DNA of 49,369 nucleotides. Origin: Leucobacter massiliensis. Its GTDB lineage: Bacteria; Actinomycetota; Actinomycetes; Actinomycetales; Microbacteriaceae. Under the pieces are notes generated by a model. The model made no database searches. It was given only the letters and a program-made list of their open reading frames with translations, and was not told where the DNA came from. Below are positions 1 to 8,158 of this stretch, piece by piece (positions within the stretch are counted from its first letter, which is position 1; the number at the start of each line of letters is the position of its first letter). The stretch lies in contig NZ_MWZD01000020.1 of assembly GCF_002982315.1 (NCBI RefSeq), positions 1-49,369 on the forward strand, read 5' to 3'. The position numbers and the translations under genes were made by a program.

Positions 1-111
<111 letters not shown>

Positions 112-114
112 ATG

Positions 115-215
115 GCGGCAGAGCCGCAGGGTCGCCGTCGAGGACGCCGCCGCCGACGAGGAGTTCGCCGCCAACCCCTTCGTCGCCGGCGACCCGCACC
201 TGCGCTTCTACGCCG
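115..215 (+). repeat. stray copy of bases 1372-1472
   Basis: These 101 bases match 1372-1472, inside the GAF domain of the phosphatase gene, with two mismatches by eye. The copy is joined on its left to the poly-A end and on its right to the middle of a metallophosphoesterase gene. It carries no gene of its own. The simplest reading is a chimeric read at the contig end rather than a genomic duplication. Confidence 0.85.
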
Positions 216-471
216 CGATCCTGATCCCCGCGATCTCCGCCCGCGCGACCTCGGGCAGCCGCGCCCGCAGCCCCGCACCGTCGTTGTTGCCGTACACCCC
301 GATGAGGCGGCGGGATCGGGCCTCCAGCGCGTCGAGCGTCGCCTCGTCCACCCAGTCCCCGGCGTGGATCACGACGTCGGCGGCGTCCACCGCGCGCCAC
401 AGGGGCTCGGGCAGCTGCTTCGCCCGCTTCGGCAGGTGGGTGTCGGCGATGAGGACGAGGGAGATCGGCAT
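208..471 (-). CDS. metallophosphoesterase, YfcE/MJ0936-like, 3' truncated
   Basis: This is the N-terminal part of a small calcineurin-like phosphoesterase. Visible metal-binding motifs are D10-x-H12, G38-D39 and the G61-N-N-D64 box, in the order and spacing of YfcE/MJ0936-type phosphodiesterases. The start is the ATG at 471, preceded by GGAGG; an upstream in-frame start at 507 lacks a ribosome site. Native sequence ends at about 216, in the strand before the His motifs, where the stray copy of phosphatase DNA begins and supplies the stop. Only about 85 of an expected 160 or so residues are present. The intact gene probably continues beyond the contig. The substrate cannot be told. Confidence 0.75.
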   Translation of the reverse strand: MPISLVLIADTHLPKRAKQLPEPLWRAVDAADVVIHAGDWVDEATLDALEARSRRLIGVYGNNDGAGLRARLPEVARAEIAGIRIAA

Positions 472-493
472 GCCTCCATTGAAGCCGATCGGG

Positions 494-532
494 GGCCGGA
501 GCGACACGGCGCTGGAGGCCGGAGCGACACGG
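494..532. repeat. 16-bp direct repeat, 23-bp period
   Basis: GGCCGGAGCGACACGG occurs at 494-509 and again at 517-532, upstream of the phosphoesterase start and 200 bases before csbD. It may be slippage, or a tandem binding site for the divergent promoters in this gap. Nothing else recognisable lies between 472 and 733. Confidence 0.5.
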
Positions 533-733
533 GCCGGGGCTGCAGCGCGAAGCGGCCGGGACCGGCCGGCCGCGGATCCGGGCGGTCGAGGCGCGGCAGG
601 CCCCGGATCGGGGCGGCAGGATCCCGCACCCGCCGCCTATATCGCGCTTCCGGCGGGCGCGCAAGGGATTGCGGCCGGAGCGGCGGGCTTGGGATGGTGG
701 AGGCCCACAGTCGCTGGAACAGAGGAGGACCAT

Positions 734-916
734 ATGGGACTGTCTGACAAGATCTCAGCCGAGGCCGACAAGGCCAAGGGCAAGCTGAAGGAAGCGGCGG
801 GCAAGGTCACGGGCGACGACTCCAAGGTCGCCGAGGGCAAGGCCGAGCAGGCGAAGGGCGAGCTGAAGGGCTCGGTCGAGAACGTCAAGGACAAGGCCAA
901 GGACGCCATCGACTGA
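734..916 (+). CDS. CsbD family stress protein
   Basis: This 60-residue, highly charged, Lys/Glu/Ala-rich protein is built of short repeats of the KAKGKLKEAAGKVTGD type, the hallmark of the CsbD family (general stress response, sigma-B controlled in Bacillus). It has no signal peptide or membrane segment and is probably a cytoplasmic helical hairpin. The ATG at 734 follows AGGAGG with good spacing. A GC-rich hairpin downstream suggests a monocistronic message. It lies just before a phosphatase/STAS/kinase partner-switching operon, the same type of module that controls stress sigma factors. A regulatory link is inferred only. Its molecular function is unknown. Confidence 0.9.
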   Translation: MGLSDKISAEADKAKGKLKEAAGKVTGDDSKVAEGKAEQAKGELKGSVENVKDKAKDAID

Positions 917-974
917 CTCCGGCTCGCGACGCCGGGCATCCGACCCGCGCCGCGACCGAACGACGGACCACCGC

Positions 975-1000
975 AGGGGCCCCGCAGCAGCGGGGCCTCT
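975..1000 (+). terminator. hairpin terminator after csbD
   Basis: An 11-bp stem (left arm 975-985, right arm 990-1000, one G-U pair, loop AGCA) forms 59 bases after the csbD stop. It lacks a real U-tract, as is common in high-G+C actinobacteria. Confidence 0.55.
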
Positions 1001-1102
1001 GCGTCTGTCCGGGAACACCCGCGCCCCGGGCCGCAGACGCAGGGGGCAGCGCGGGTGGCTCGGGGCTGGGGGCCGGGAGTGCGCAGACTGAGTCCGCGCA
1101 CT

Positions 1103-1108
1103 TAGGAT
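1103..1108 (+). promoter_or_regulatory. putative -10 box before the phosphatase operon
   Basis: TAGGAT fits the TANNNT -10 pattern and lies 40 bases before the ATG at 1148. The same hexamer precedes the genes at 14379 and 20492. No convincing -35 was found. Confidence 0.3.
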
Positions 1109-1147
1109 GAGGGAAACTGCGCGGGGGCGCAGCCGGGGGAGGGACGC

Positions 1148-2302
1148 ATGGTCGACGAGGAGCAGCGGCTCGCCGCGCTGACCCAGCTCGGGGTGCTCGA
1201 CACCCCGCCCGACGAGCGCGTGGACCGGGTCACGCGGCTCGCGAAGGAGATGTTCGGCGTCCCTATGGTGAGCGTCACCCTCGTGGACCGCGACCGGCAG
1301 TGGCGCAAGTCGCAGATCGGGCTCGGCGGCATCGAGGCTCCCCGCGAGGACGCCTTCTGCGACTACACCGTGCGGCAGAGCCGCATGGTCGTCGTCGAGG
1401 ACGCCGCCGCCGACGAGGAGTTCGCCGCCAACCCCTTCGTCGCCGGCGACCCGCACCTGCGCTTCTACGCCGGCCACCCGCTCTACGCCCCCGGCGGCGA
1501 GCCCGTCGGCACGCTCTGCGTCATCGACACCGTGCCCCGCCGCTTCACGCCCAGCCAGGGCGAACTGCTGCGCGACCTCGCCTCCTGGGTGCAGGCCGAG
1601 CTGAGCCGCGACGAGGAGCTGGACCACGCCGAGATCATCCAGCGCGCCCTGCAACCCCACCGGCTGCCCCGCATCCCGGGCTACGAGATCGCGGCGGGCG
1701 CGGCCGCCCGCGGGCGGCTCTCCGGCGACTTCTACGACCTGGTGCCGCGCGACGGCGCGCTGCGCGTCACCCTCGCCGATGCGATGGGCAAGGGCGCCGG
1801 GCCCGCGATCGTCGCCGCCGGGGTGCGGGCCTCGCTGCGCACCGCCCCCGGACGCACGCTCGCCGAGGCGGTTGCGGGCGCCGACCGGCTCGTCGAGGAG
1901 GACCTCGGCGACACCGGCATGTTCGTGACCGCCGTGCACGCCGACATCGACACCCGCAGCGGCGGGATCGAGCTCGTCGACGCCGGGCACGGCCTCGCGA
2001 TCATCGTCCGCGCCGACGGCGGCTGGGAGCACCTGCGCTCCGCCGGCCTGCCGCTCGGCATGGGGACGGGCGAGGCCGCCGAGCGGGAGCCGGTGAGCGC
2101 CGCCCTCAGGCCCGGCGACTGCTTCGCCTGCAGCAGCGACGGCCTCCTCGACGTCCTCGACCCCGCCGACCCCTTCGCGGACTTCGCCCGGCTGGTGCGC
2201 GAGCACGGCCCCGACGGCGCCGTGCGCTCCGCGATCGCGCTCATGCGCGACACGCGGGCGGCCGACGACATCACCGTCGTCGTGGTGAGGAGGGAGGCAT
2301 GA
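1148..2302 (+). CDS. GAF domain PP2C-type (RsbU/SpoIIE-like) phosphatase
   Basis: This 384-residue cytoplasmic protein has an N-terminal GAF domain (about residues 15-150), a short linker, and a C-terminal PP2C/SpoIIE phosphatase domain (about 170-384). Metal-site landmarks are SGD (192-194), the Asp of DAMGKG (D211), SSDGLLD, and ADDIT near the end. Such enzymes dephosphorylate a serine on a STAS anti-sigma-factor antagonist after sensing a signal through GAF. The likely substrate is the STAS protein two genes downstream. The ATG at 1148 follows GGGGGAGGG. The stop overlaps the glycosyltransferase start (ATGA), so the two are translationally coupled. The ligand of the GAF domain is unknown. 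Confidence 0.9.
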   Translation: MVDEEQRLAALTQLGVLDTPPDERVDRVTRLAKEMFGVPMVSVTLVDRDRQWRKSQIGLGGIEAPREDAFCDYTVRQSRMVVVEDAAADEEFAANPFVAGDPHLRFYAGHPLYAPGGEPVGTLCVIDTVPRRFTPSQGELLRDLASWVQAELSRDEELDHAEIIQRALQPHRLPRIPGYEIAAGAAARGRLSGDFYDLVPRDGALRVTLADAMGKGAGPAIVAAGVRASLRTAPGRTLAEAVAGADRLVEEDLGDTGMFVTAVHADIDTRSGGIELVDAGHGLAIIVRADGGWEHLRSAGLPLGMGTGEAAEREPVSAALRPGDCFACSSDGLLDVLDPADPFADFARLVREHGPDGAVRSAIALMRDTRAADDITVVVVRREA

Positions 2303-4260
2303 CCGCGCGCTTCGCGGCGATCCGCGTCCTCGCCGTGCTCTCCGTGCTGCTCGGCACCAACTACGTCGTGTGGCGGTGGCTCGACTCCATCAACTGGGAG
2401 GCGTGGTGGATCGCGGTGCCGCTCGTCCTCGCCGAGAGCTACAGCCTCATCGACACCTGGTTCTTCTGCCTGACGATGTGGCGCGCCCGCGAGCGCCCCG
2501 CCCCCGTCTCACCGCCGCAGGGCACCGTCGACGTGCTCATCACCACCTACAACGAGCCCATCGAGCTCGTCATGGAGACCGCCGTAGCGGCCCGCAGGAT
2601 CGCCTACCCGCACGAGACCTGGATCCTCGACGACGGCTCGCGGCCGGAACTCGCACAGGCCGCGCGCGAGGCGGGGATCGGCTACCTCACCCGCTCCGAG
2701 GACTGGACGGGCAAGCCCCGCCACGCGAAGGCCGGCAACCTCAACAGCGCGCTCTTCCAAACCGAAGGCGAGTTCCTGCTGATCCTCGACGCGGACCAGA
2801 TCCCGGACCCGCTGATCCTGCACCGCACCCTCGGCTACTTCGCCGACGACCCCGAGCTCGCGCTCGTGCAGACCCCGCAGTGGTTCTCCAACGTCGACGA
2901 GGCGGACCCCCTCGGCAGCCAGGCGCCGCTGTTCTACGGGCCGATCCAGCAGGGCAAAGACGGCTGGAACGCCGCCTTCTTCTGCGGCTCGAACGCCCTG
3001 CTGCGCCGCGAGGCGCTCATGCAGCTCGGGATCGTGGGCTACGTCAAGGACGTCACCAGCTCCACGAAGAAGGCGCTGCGCGTCGCGGAAACCCTGATCG
3101 CGCGCGAGGCGCGCCAGGCGGCCGACCCCGAGCTCACCGCGAGCCTCACCCAGCTGCAGGAGACGATCCGTGCCGCGCGCGCCGAGATCACCGCCGGAGC
3201 GCCCCTCGCCGACGCCACCTTCGCGGTGCGCAGCGCCATCGACCGGGCCGCGCAGGAGCTCACCTCCCGGGACCTGGACACGATGCGCGAAGACCTGGAG
3301 GTGATCGCCCGGTTGCCGCTGGAGCGGGACGCCGAACTCGGCGAGGTGGTCGTCGACGAGGTGCGCCTCGAGCGGCTCGCGACCACGGAGATGTCGCCGC
3401 TCGGCGCCGTCGAGGCCGTCGCCGCGCTGCTCGACGCGCTGCGCATCGACCGGGGCGGGGAGGCGCAGCCGCTGCAGCCGCTCGCCACGATCTCCGTCAC
3501 CGAGGACATGGCGACGGCCATGCAGCTGCACGCCCTCGGCTGGCGCAGCGCCTACCACCACGAGGTGCTCGCCCGCGGCCTCGCCCCCGAGGACCTGCGC
3601 ACCATGCTCACCCAGCGGCTCCGCTGGGCGCAGGGCACCCTGCAGGTGATGCTGCGCGACAACCCCCTCGTGAAGCGCGGCCTCTCGGCGGGGCAGCGCA
3701 TCATGTACTTCGCGACCATGTGGAGCTACCTCTCCGGCTTCACCGCCGTCGTCTACCTGGCGGCGCCCGTCATCTACCTCGTGTTCGGGGTTATGCCGGT
3801 GACGGCGTGGAGCGTCGACTTCTTCGCGCGCTTCCTGCCGTATTTCCTCGTCAACCAGCTGCTCTTCCTGCTCGTGGCGCGCGGCATGCGCACCTGGCGC
3901 GGCCAGCAGTACTCGCTCGCGCTGTTCCCCGTGTGGATCCGGGCCTGCTGGACCGCCTTCGCGAACGTGTGCTTCGGCCGCTCCCTGAGCTTCGCCGTGA
4001 CCCGCAAGGACGGGCGGGATCCGCGCGGCGTGCCGTGGCGGGAGATCTGGCCGCAGCTCACCGCGATGGCGGTGCTCGCCGTCGCCCTCGTCATCGGCCT
4101 CGTCCGGCTCGCCCTCGGCACCGCCGACGGGACGGGCACGCTCGTCAACACGGCCTGGGTGCTCTACGACCTCGTGGTGCTCAGCGTCATCATCCAGGCC
4201 GCCCGCTACCGCGGACCCGCGGCCCACCCCGCCGAAGCGACCCCCGAAGGAGCGGCATGA
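2299..4260 (+). CDS. cellulose-synthase-like family 2 glycosyltransferase, membrane-bound, with helical insert
   Basis: This 653-residue membrane glycosyltransferase resembles BcsA-type processive synthases. Two N-terminal membrane segments lie at about 7-60, and the cytoplasmic catalytic domain shows TYNEP (83-87), DDG (111-113), DAD (164-166), TED (401-403) and QRLRW (439-443). Four or so further membrane segments follow from about 468. Between the acceptor-loop region (FFCGSNALLRR, ending near 237) and TED lies about 150 residues of charged, probably helical sequence (about 242-395). BcsA-like enzymes usually have only some 20 residues there. There is no PilZ domain, so c-di-GMP control is not evident. 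It is coupled by ATGA overlaps to the phosphatase before it and the STAS gene after it. The polymer product is unknown. Confidence 0.85.
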   Translation: MTARFAAIRVLAVLSVLLGTNYVVWRWLDSINWEAWWIAVPLVLAESYSLIDTWFFCLTMWRARERPAPVSPPQGTVDVLITTYNEPIELVMETAVAARRIAYPHETWILDDGSRPELAQAAREAGIGYLTRSEDWTGKPRHAKAGNLNSALFQTEGEFLLILDADQIPDPLILHRTLGYFADDPELALVQTPQWFSNVDEADPLGSQAPLFYGPIQQGKDGWNAAFFCGSNALLRREALMQLGIVGYVKDVTSSTKKALRVAETLIAREARQAADPELTASLTQLQETIRAARAEITAGAPLADATFAVRSAIDRAAQELTSRDLDTMREDLEVIARLPLERDAELGEVVVDEVRLERLATTEMSPLGAVEAVAALLDALRIDRGGEAQPLQPLATISVTEDMATAMQLHALGWRSAYHHEVLARGLAPEDLRTMLTQRLRWAQGTLQVMLRDNPLVKRGLSAGQRIMYFATMWSYLSGFTAVVYLAAPVIYLVFGVMPVTAWSVDFFARFLPYFLVNQLLFLLVARGMRTWRGQQYSLALFPVWIRACWTAFANVCFGRSLSFAVTRKDGRDPRGVPWREIWPQLTAMAVLAVALVIGLVRLALGTADGTGTLVNTAWVLYDLVVLSVIIQAARYRGPAAHPAEATPEGAA

Positions 4261-4589
4261 ACCTCGACAGCACCGACCACGGCGACTTCACCGTCATCTC
4301 GATCGACGGGCGCCTCACCGCCTCCGGCGCCCCGCTGCTGCGCAACGCCGTGAGCGACCTCATCGACGCGGGCACGACGCGGATCGTCGTCGACCTCGGG
4401 CAGGCCGAGTTCGTCGACTCCTCCGGGCTCGGCGCGCTCATCGGCAGCCTGAAGCGGGCCCGCATCGCGGGCGGGGACCTGCGGATCGCCGCCGTGCCCG
4501 AGGCGGTGCACGCCGTGCTGCGGCTCACCAACCTCGACCAGGTGCTCAGTCTCCACCCGACGCCGGAGACGGCGTTCGATGGGCGCTGA
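4257..4589 (+). CDS. STAS-domain anti-sigma-factor antagonist
   Basis: This 110-residue single STAS domain resembles SpoIIAA and RsbV. The motif V53-D-S-S-G-L-G59 aligns with the SpoIIAA phosphorylation loop, putting the phosphoacceptor at S55. In the unphosphorylated state such proteins bind an RsbW-type kinase; the PP2C phosphatase resets them. Both a phosphatase and a kinase-type partner sit in the same operon, so the switch is complete except for a sigma factor. The ATG overlaps the glycosyltransferase stop (ATGA), and the gene's end overlaps the kinase start. Family assignment is firm; the output target is unknown. Confidence 0.92.
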   Translation: MNLDSTDHGDFTVISIDGRLTASGAPLLRNAVSDLIDAGTTRIVVDLGQAEFVDSSGLGALIGSLKRARIAGGDLRIAAVPEAVHAVLRLTNLDQVLSLHPTPETAFDGR

Positions 4590-5100
4590 GCGCACGGAAC
4601 CTCGGGTGCTGCGCCTGCGGGGCGCAGCCGAGCTGAGCTTCGTGGACCGCGCCCTCGACGCCCTCGACGGGCTCTGGGCGGCGTCCCCCGAGCTGCCGGC
4701 GCGCGAGCGGACGCTGTTCGCGCTCGCCGTCGCGGAGACCCTCACGAACATCGTGGAGCACGGAAGCGGGGGCGGCGCTGCCCGGGCGGGATCCGGCGAG
4801 CCGGAGGTCGAGATCCGGCTCAGCGTGGAGCTCGACCTCGGCGCCGTGCCGCGCGAGCTGCGCGCCACGATCCGCGACTCGGCGGCCCCGGCGGCCATCG
4901 ACTGGGGCTCCGTGGCGATGCCCGGCGGCGAGGCCGAGTCGGGCCGGGGGCTCGCGCTCGCGCGCTCGGTGCTCGACGAGTTCCGGCACGAGCCGGCCGC
5001 GGCGAGCGCCCCCGGTGCGGAGGCCCCGCGCGGGAACACCTGGGTGCTGGGGAAGCGCCTCGGCCCGGAGCCTGATAGCGCGGGGGATCCCGGATCCTGA
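4579..5100 (+). CDS. RsbW/SpoIIAB-like HATPase, serine kinase or anti-sigma factor
   Basis: This 173-residue GHKL ATPase-fold protein belongs to the HATPase_c_2 group. The N-box is A-E53-T-L-T-N57-I-V-E-H, the central D-S motif stands in for the DxG box, and G-R-G-L-A-L-A-R is the later glycine box. The partner of such proteins is a STAS protein that they bind and phosphorylate, encoded immediately upstream with an 11-base overlap. Gly/Ala-rich stretches near residues 62-72 and at the C-terminus look disordered. No sigma factor gene follows; transcription probably ends before the convergent topoisomerase gene. It may release a distant sigma factor or act directly on the glycosyltransferase. 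Confidence 0.85.
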   Translation: MGAERTEPRVLRLRGAAELSFVDRALDALDGLWAASPELPARERTLFALAVAETLTNIVEHGSGGGAARAGSGEPEVEIRLSVELDLGAVPRELRATIRDSAAPAAIDWGSVAMPGGEAESGRGLALARSVLDEFRHEPAAASAPGAEAPRGNTWVLGKRLGPEPDSAGDPGS

Positions 5101-5121
5101 GCGGCTCGCGGCTCCCGCGCC

Positions 5122-6147
5122 TCAGCTCATCTCGGCGAGCAGCGCGAGCGTCGCCTGCTCGGCGACGTCGAAGTGGCGGCGCGGGCGCATCCGCTCCCGC
5201 GACTCGCGCACGCGCCGCAGCACCCGGGGCCGCTCGGCCGCGGCGAGCACCCGCGGATCGACGTAGGAGGCCTTGGTCACCGCCACCGTGTTGCCGAGGC
5301 GCTCCGCCGCGGCCTCCAGCGCGCCGCGCACCGCCCGGCTGCGCGCCGTCTTCGTGCGGAGCTGCCCGGGCTCCAGATCGAGCAGCGCGTTCGCCGCGAC
5401 CACCGTGCCGCCCCAGGTGCGGAAGTCCTTCGCGGTGAACTCCTCGCCCATGTGGCGGCGCACGTAGCCGTTGACGTGGCCGCTGCGCAGCGGGTGGGCG
5501 ACGCCGTCCTCGTCGATGAAGCGGAAGAGCTCCGGGCCGGGCAGCTCCTCCTGCACGCGCGCCAGGAGGCGGGCCACCCGCTCGTCCGAGACGCGGCGGC
5601 GGTGCCGCTTGCCGCTCTTGCCGGTGAAGTCGAAGGTGACGCCGCCCGAGCTCACGGTCACGTGCTCGCGCCGCAGCGTGGTGATCCCGAAGCTGCGGTG
5701 CCGCTTCGCGTACTGGACGTTGCCGACCCGGAAGAACTGCAGGTCGATGAGCCGGACCACGCAGGCCGTGACGCGGTCGGGGCCGAGCAGCCGGCGCCGC
5801 AGATCGCGGTCCACCCGCGCCCGGATCCGCGGCAGGGCGCGGCCGAAGCGTTCGAGCCGCGCGAACTTGATCCGGTCCTGCCGCTTGCGGAAGGAGGGGT
5901 GGTAGATGGCCTGCGTGCGCCCGGCCGCGTCCACGCCCCGCGCCAGCACCTTCGCCGTCGGCGACTTCGCGATCTCGACCTCGGTCCAGGCGGGCGGGAT
6001 CGCAAGCGCCTCGATGCGCGCGATCTCCGCGCGCCGCGTGATCTTCCGGCCGCGCAGCCGGTAGACGAAGGCCTCGCCCTCGAGCTCCCGGCTGATCGGC
6101 AGCCGCCGGCGGCGACGACGGGGCGCCGTGCCGCTCGCGCCGCTCAT
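5122..6147 (-). CDS. type IB DNA topoisomerase, bacterial/poxvirus type
   Basis: About 341 residues from the ATG at 6147. The enzyme relaxes supercoils of either sign through a 3'-phosphotyrosyl intermediate. The N-terminal domain has the RVGN-x-x-Y-A-K core, the catalytic domain shows GKSGKRH and K-D-F-R-T-W-G-G-T, and the nucleophile is the tyrosine of K-A-S-Y-V-D-P-R, 47 residues from the C-terminus (Y295). This is the compact poxvirus-like form found sporadically in bacteria. A GTG at 6240 would add 31 Gly/Arg-rich residues, but neither start has a strong ribosome site; the ATG was preferred because family homology begins after it. It appears monocistronic and convergent with the kinase gene. 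Confidence 0.92.
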   Translation of the reverse strand: MSGASGTAPRRRRRRLPISRELEGEAFVYRLRGRKITRRAEIARIEALAIPPAWTEVEIAKSPTAKVLARGVDAAGRTQAIYHPSFRKRQDRIKFARLERFGRALPRIRARVDRDLRRRLLGPDRVTACVVRLIDLQFFRVGNVQYAKRHRSFGITTLRREHVTVSSGGVTFDFTGKSGKRHRRRVSDERVARLLARVQEELPGPELFRFIDEDGVAHPLRSGHVNGYVRRHMGEEFTAKDFRTWGGTVVAANALLDLEPGQLRTKTARSRAVRGALEAAAERLGNTVAVTKASYVDPRVLAAAERPRVLRRVRESRERMRPRRHFDVAEQATLALLAEMS

Positions 6148-6286
6148 GCCCGACCCGCCGGCGCCGCAGCGTCCGCCACCGCGCCGCGGCGTTCCCTGGT
6201 CTCCGTCACCCGGCCCCCTCTCCGCGAACCACTCTGGCACGGATCGGCCGTGCGCGGCGAGGGCTTGCGCACGGGGCGGGGACGGC

Positions 6287-7207
6287 TCAGCCGACGAGGG
6301 GGCCGCCGTGTTTCCAGTACCCCAGCGAGGCGATGCGCTCCTTCGGCAGCCCCCACTCCGCGCTCATGACCCTGCGGATGCGCATCGTCGCCCCCGCCTC
6401 TCCCGCCAGCCAGGCGTACGCCCCGGGATCCGCCGCGAATTCCGCCCCGTGCTCCTCGCCCCACTCCCGCACCGCCAGCTCCAGGGCGTCCGGATCGCGG
6501 CCGGCGCGCGGCACCACCCGCAGCGCGTGCGCCGTGCCCGCCACCCCGTTCTCCCCGCCCCGCGGCAGCGGCAGCGACAGCAGCTCGTCCGCGGGATCCC
6601 CCAGCTCCAGCAGCACCTCGCTCGCTCCCGACGGAGCGGCGGCGAGCAGGTTCCCGATCGCGGGCAGCGCCGATTCGTCGCCCACGAGCAGCAGCCGGCT
6701 CGGCGGGGACGGCGGCATGAAGTGGATGCCGTAGCCGGTGAAGCCGACGCGCGCGTCCGGGCCCGTGAGCACCAGCTCGTCGCCCGGCGCGCAGGCCAGC
6801 GCCCACGAGGACGCCGGGCCCGCCGGCTCGTGGATGAAGAGCTCCACGTCGATCTCGCCGAGCGCGGGCCGGATCGCGGCAGGGGTGTAGGTGCGCAGCG
6901 GGTTGCGGCGGTCCTCGGGCAGCGCCTTCCACCGGGCGTACCACTCTTTCGGGTGCGGCGTCGGCCGGTCGAGCAGCCCGAAGTCGGGACGGCTGCCGTC
7001 CGCCATCGGCAGCACCAGCTTGATGCGCTGGTCGAGCCCCCACGGCGCGAAGTGGCGCAGCTCCTCGCCCGCGAGGGTCACCCGCACGAAGCCGGGTGAA
7101 AGGCGCTGCGTGCGGGCCACGGCGACGCGGAACGCGCTGTACTCCCAGGGGTGCGCGGCCGCGGCTGCCGGGGCCGCCGGGGCAGCCGGGGTCGAGGGGC
7201 GGCTCAC
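6287..7207 (-). CDS. siderophore-interacting protein (ferric-siderophore reductase, ViuB/SIP family)
   Basis: This 306-residue cytoplasmic flavoprotein of the SIP type releases iron from imported ferric siderophores by reduction. R105-T-Y-T108 is the FAD-binding motif; the loop GDESALPAI begins the NAD(P)H-binding half; and the C-terminus has the family's Y-W-K-H-G signature. The first 20 residues are a Pro/Ala tract. Its ATG overlaps the end of the ATPase gene (7204-7207), making it the last gene of a five-gene iron-uptake operon. Iron-regulated expression is expected but I found no convincing iron box. Confidence 0.92.
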   Translation of the reverse strand: MSRPSTPAAPAAPAAAAAHPWEYSAFRVAVARTQRLSPGFVRVTLAGEELRHFAPWGLDQRIKLVLPMADGSRPDFGLLDRPTPHPKEWYARWKALPEDRRNPLRTYTPAAIRPALGEIDVELFIHEPAGPASSWALACAPGDELVLTGPDARVGFTGYGIHFMPPSPPSRLLLVGDESALPAIGNLLAAAPSGASEVLLELGDPADELLSLPLPRGGENGVAGTAHALRVVPRAGRDPDALELAVREWGEEHGAEFAADPGAYAWLAGEAGATMRIRRVMSAEWGLPKERIASLGYWKHGGPLVG

Positions 7208-8158
7208 GCGGTCGCCTCCGAGCCCTCACGGGCCTCGGGATCCGGGATCGGCATGCCGAGCGGCACGACGAGCGGACCGCCGGAGACCGGATCCGCGATG
7301 ACCACATTGGGGAGGCCGTAGATGCGCTCGACGCGCTCGCTCGTCACGACCTGCTCCGGCGTCCCCGAGGCCACGATCTCGCCGTCGCGCATGGCGATGA
7401 TGTGGTCGGCGTAGCGCGCCGCGTGGTTCAGATCGTGCAGCACGGCGACCACGGTGCGGCCGCGGCGGTTCAGGTGGGCGAAGAGCTCCATCAGCTCGAC
7501 CTGGTGGGCGATGTCGAGGAAGGTGGTCGGCTCGTCGAGCAGCAGCAGATCGGTCTGCTGCGCGAGCACCATCGCCACCCACACGCGCTGGCGCTGCCCG
7601 CCCGACAGCTCGTCGACGCGGCGGGCCGAAAGTTCCCGGGTGCCGGTAGCCGCCAGCGCCTCCTGCACCGCGGCCTCGTCCTCCTCCGACCACTGCCGCA
7701 GGAAGCCCTGGTGCGGGTAGCGGCCCCGCGATACCAGATCGGCCACCGTGATCCCGTCCGGCGCGATCGCCGACTGCGGCAGCAGCCCGAGGCGGCGCGC
7801 CACCTCCTTCGCGGGGAACTCGGCGATGGCCTTGCCGTCGAGCACGACTCGGCCCGCGCGCGGCGCGAGCAGCCGTGAGAGCCCCCGCAGCAGCGTGGAC
7901 TTGCCGCAGGCGTTGGGGCCGATGATGACGGTGAAGGAGCCGTCGGGGATCGCGGCGCTGAGCCCGCTGATGATGGGCTCGGCGTCGTAACCGAGGGTGA
8001 CGGCCTCGGCGCGCAGGCGGGGCGCGGCGAGGCCGTCACCCTCGGTTACGAATGGGGGCGGGGACGTAACCGAGGGGGCCGGCCTCGGCGCGCAGGCGGG
8101 GCGCGGCGGCGGGGCCGGCGGCGGGTGCGGTGGCGGGTGCGGTGGCGGGTTCAGGCAC
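7204..8158 (-). pseudogene. ferric-siderophore ABC transporter ATPase (FepC-like), frame broken near 5' end
   Basis: The 3' portion encodes a typical FepC/FhuC-like ATPase: GPNACGKST Walker A, Q-loop LLPQ, signature LSGGQRQR, Walker B LLLLDEPTTFLD, and the H-loop in VAVLHDLNH. The natural start is the GTG at 8158, ten bases after AGGAG and overlapping the permease stop. It gives an N-terminus MPEPATAPATAPAAG leading to PRLRAEA, but that frame then stops at 8036. The downstream frame repeats PRLRAEA and continues into VTLGYDAEP. Removing 79 bases restores exactly 292 codons. No ATG, GTG or TTG lies in the downstream frame before Walker A, so as written the protein would not be made. It may be an assembly error in an intact gene. 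Confidence 0.85.
7986..8108. repeat. duplication plus inverted repeat inside the ATPase gene
   Basis: A 44-base segment at 7986-8029 recurs in the same direction at 8065-8108 with two mismatches. Between them, 8030-8050 is an exact 21-base reverse complement of 7986-8006, followed by a 14-base filler. The offset of 79 bases is not a multiple of three and breaks the reading frame. Direct plus inverted copies this close together are typical of template switching, either in the cell or during library amplification. Confidence 0.9.

Noticed and set aside
1300..4589. Very long open frames overlapping the phosphatase and glycosyltransferase (Arg/Pro-rich translations)
   Set aside because: Shadow frames of G+C-rich genes: composition is Arg/Pro/Ala only, no domains, no ribosome sites, and the true frames carry catalytic motifs.
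4579..5100. HATPase as a sensor histidine kinase
   Set aside because: No dimerisation/phosphoacceptor domain, short length and STAS neighbour fit the RsbW/SpoIIAB group instead.
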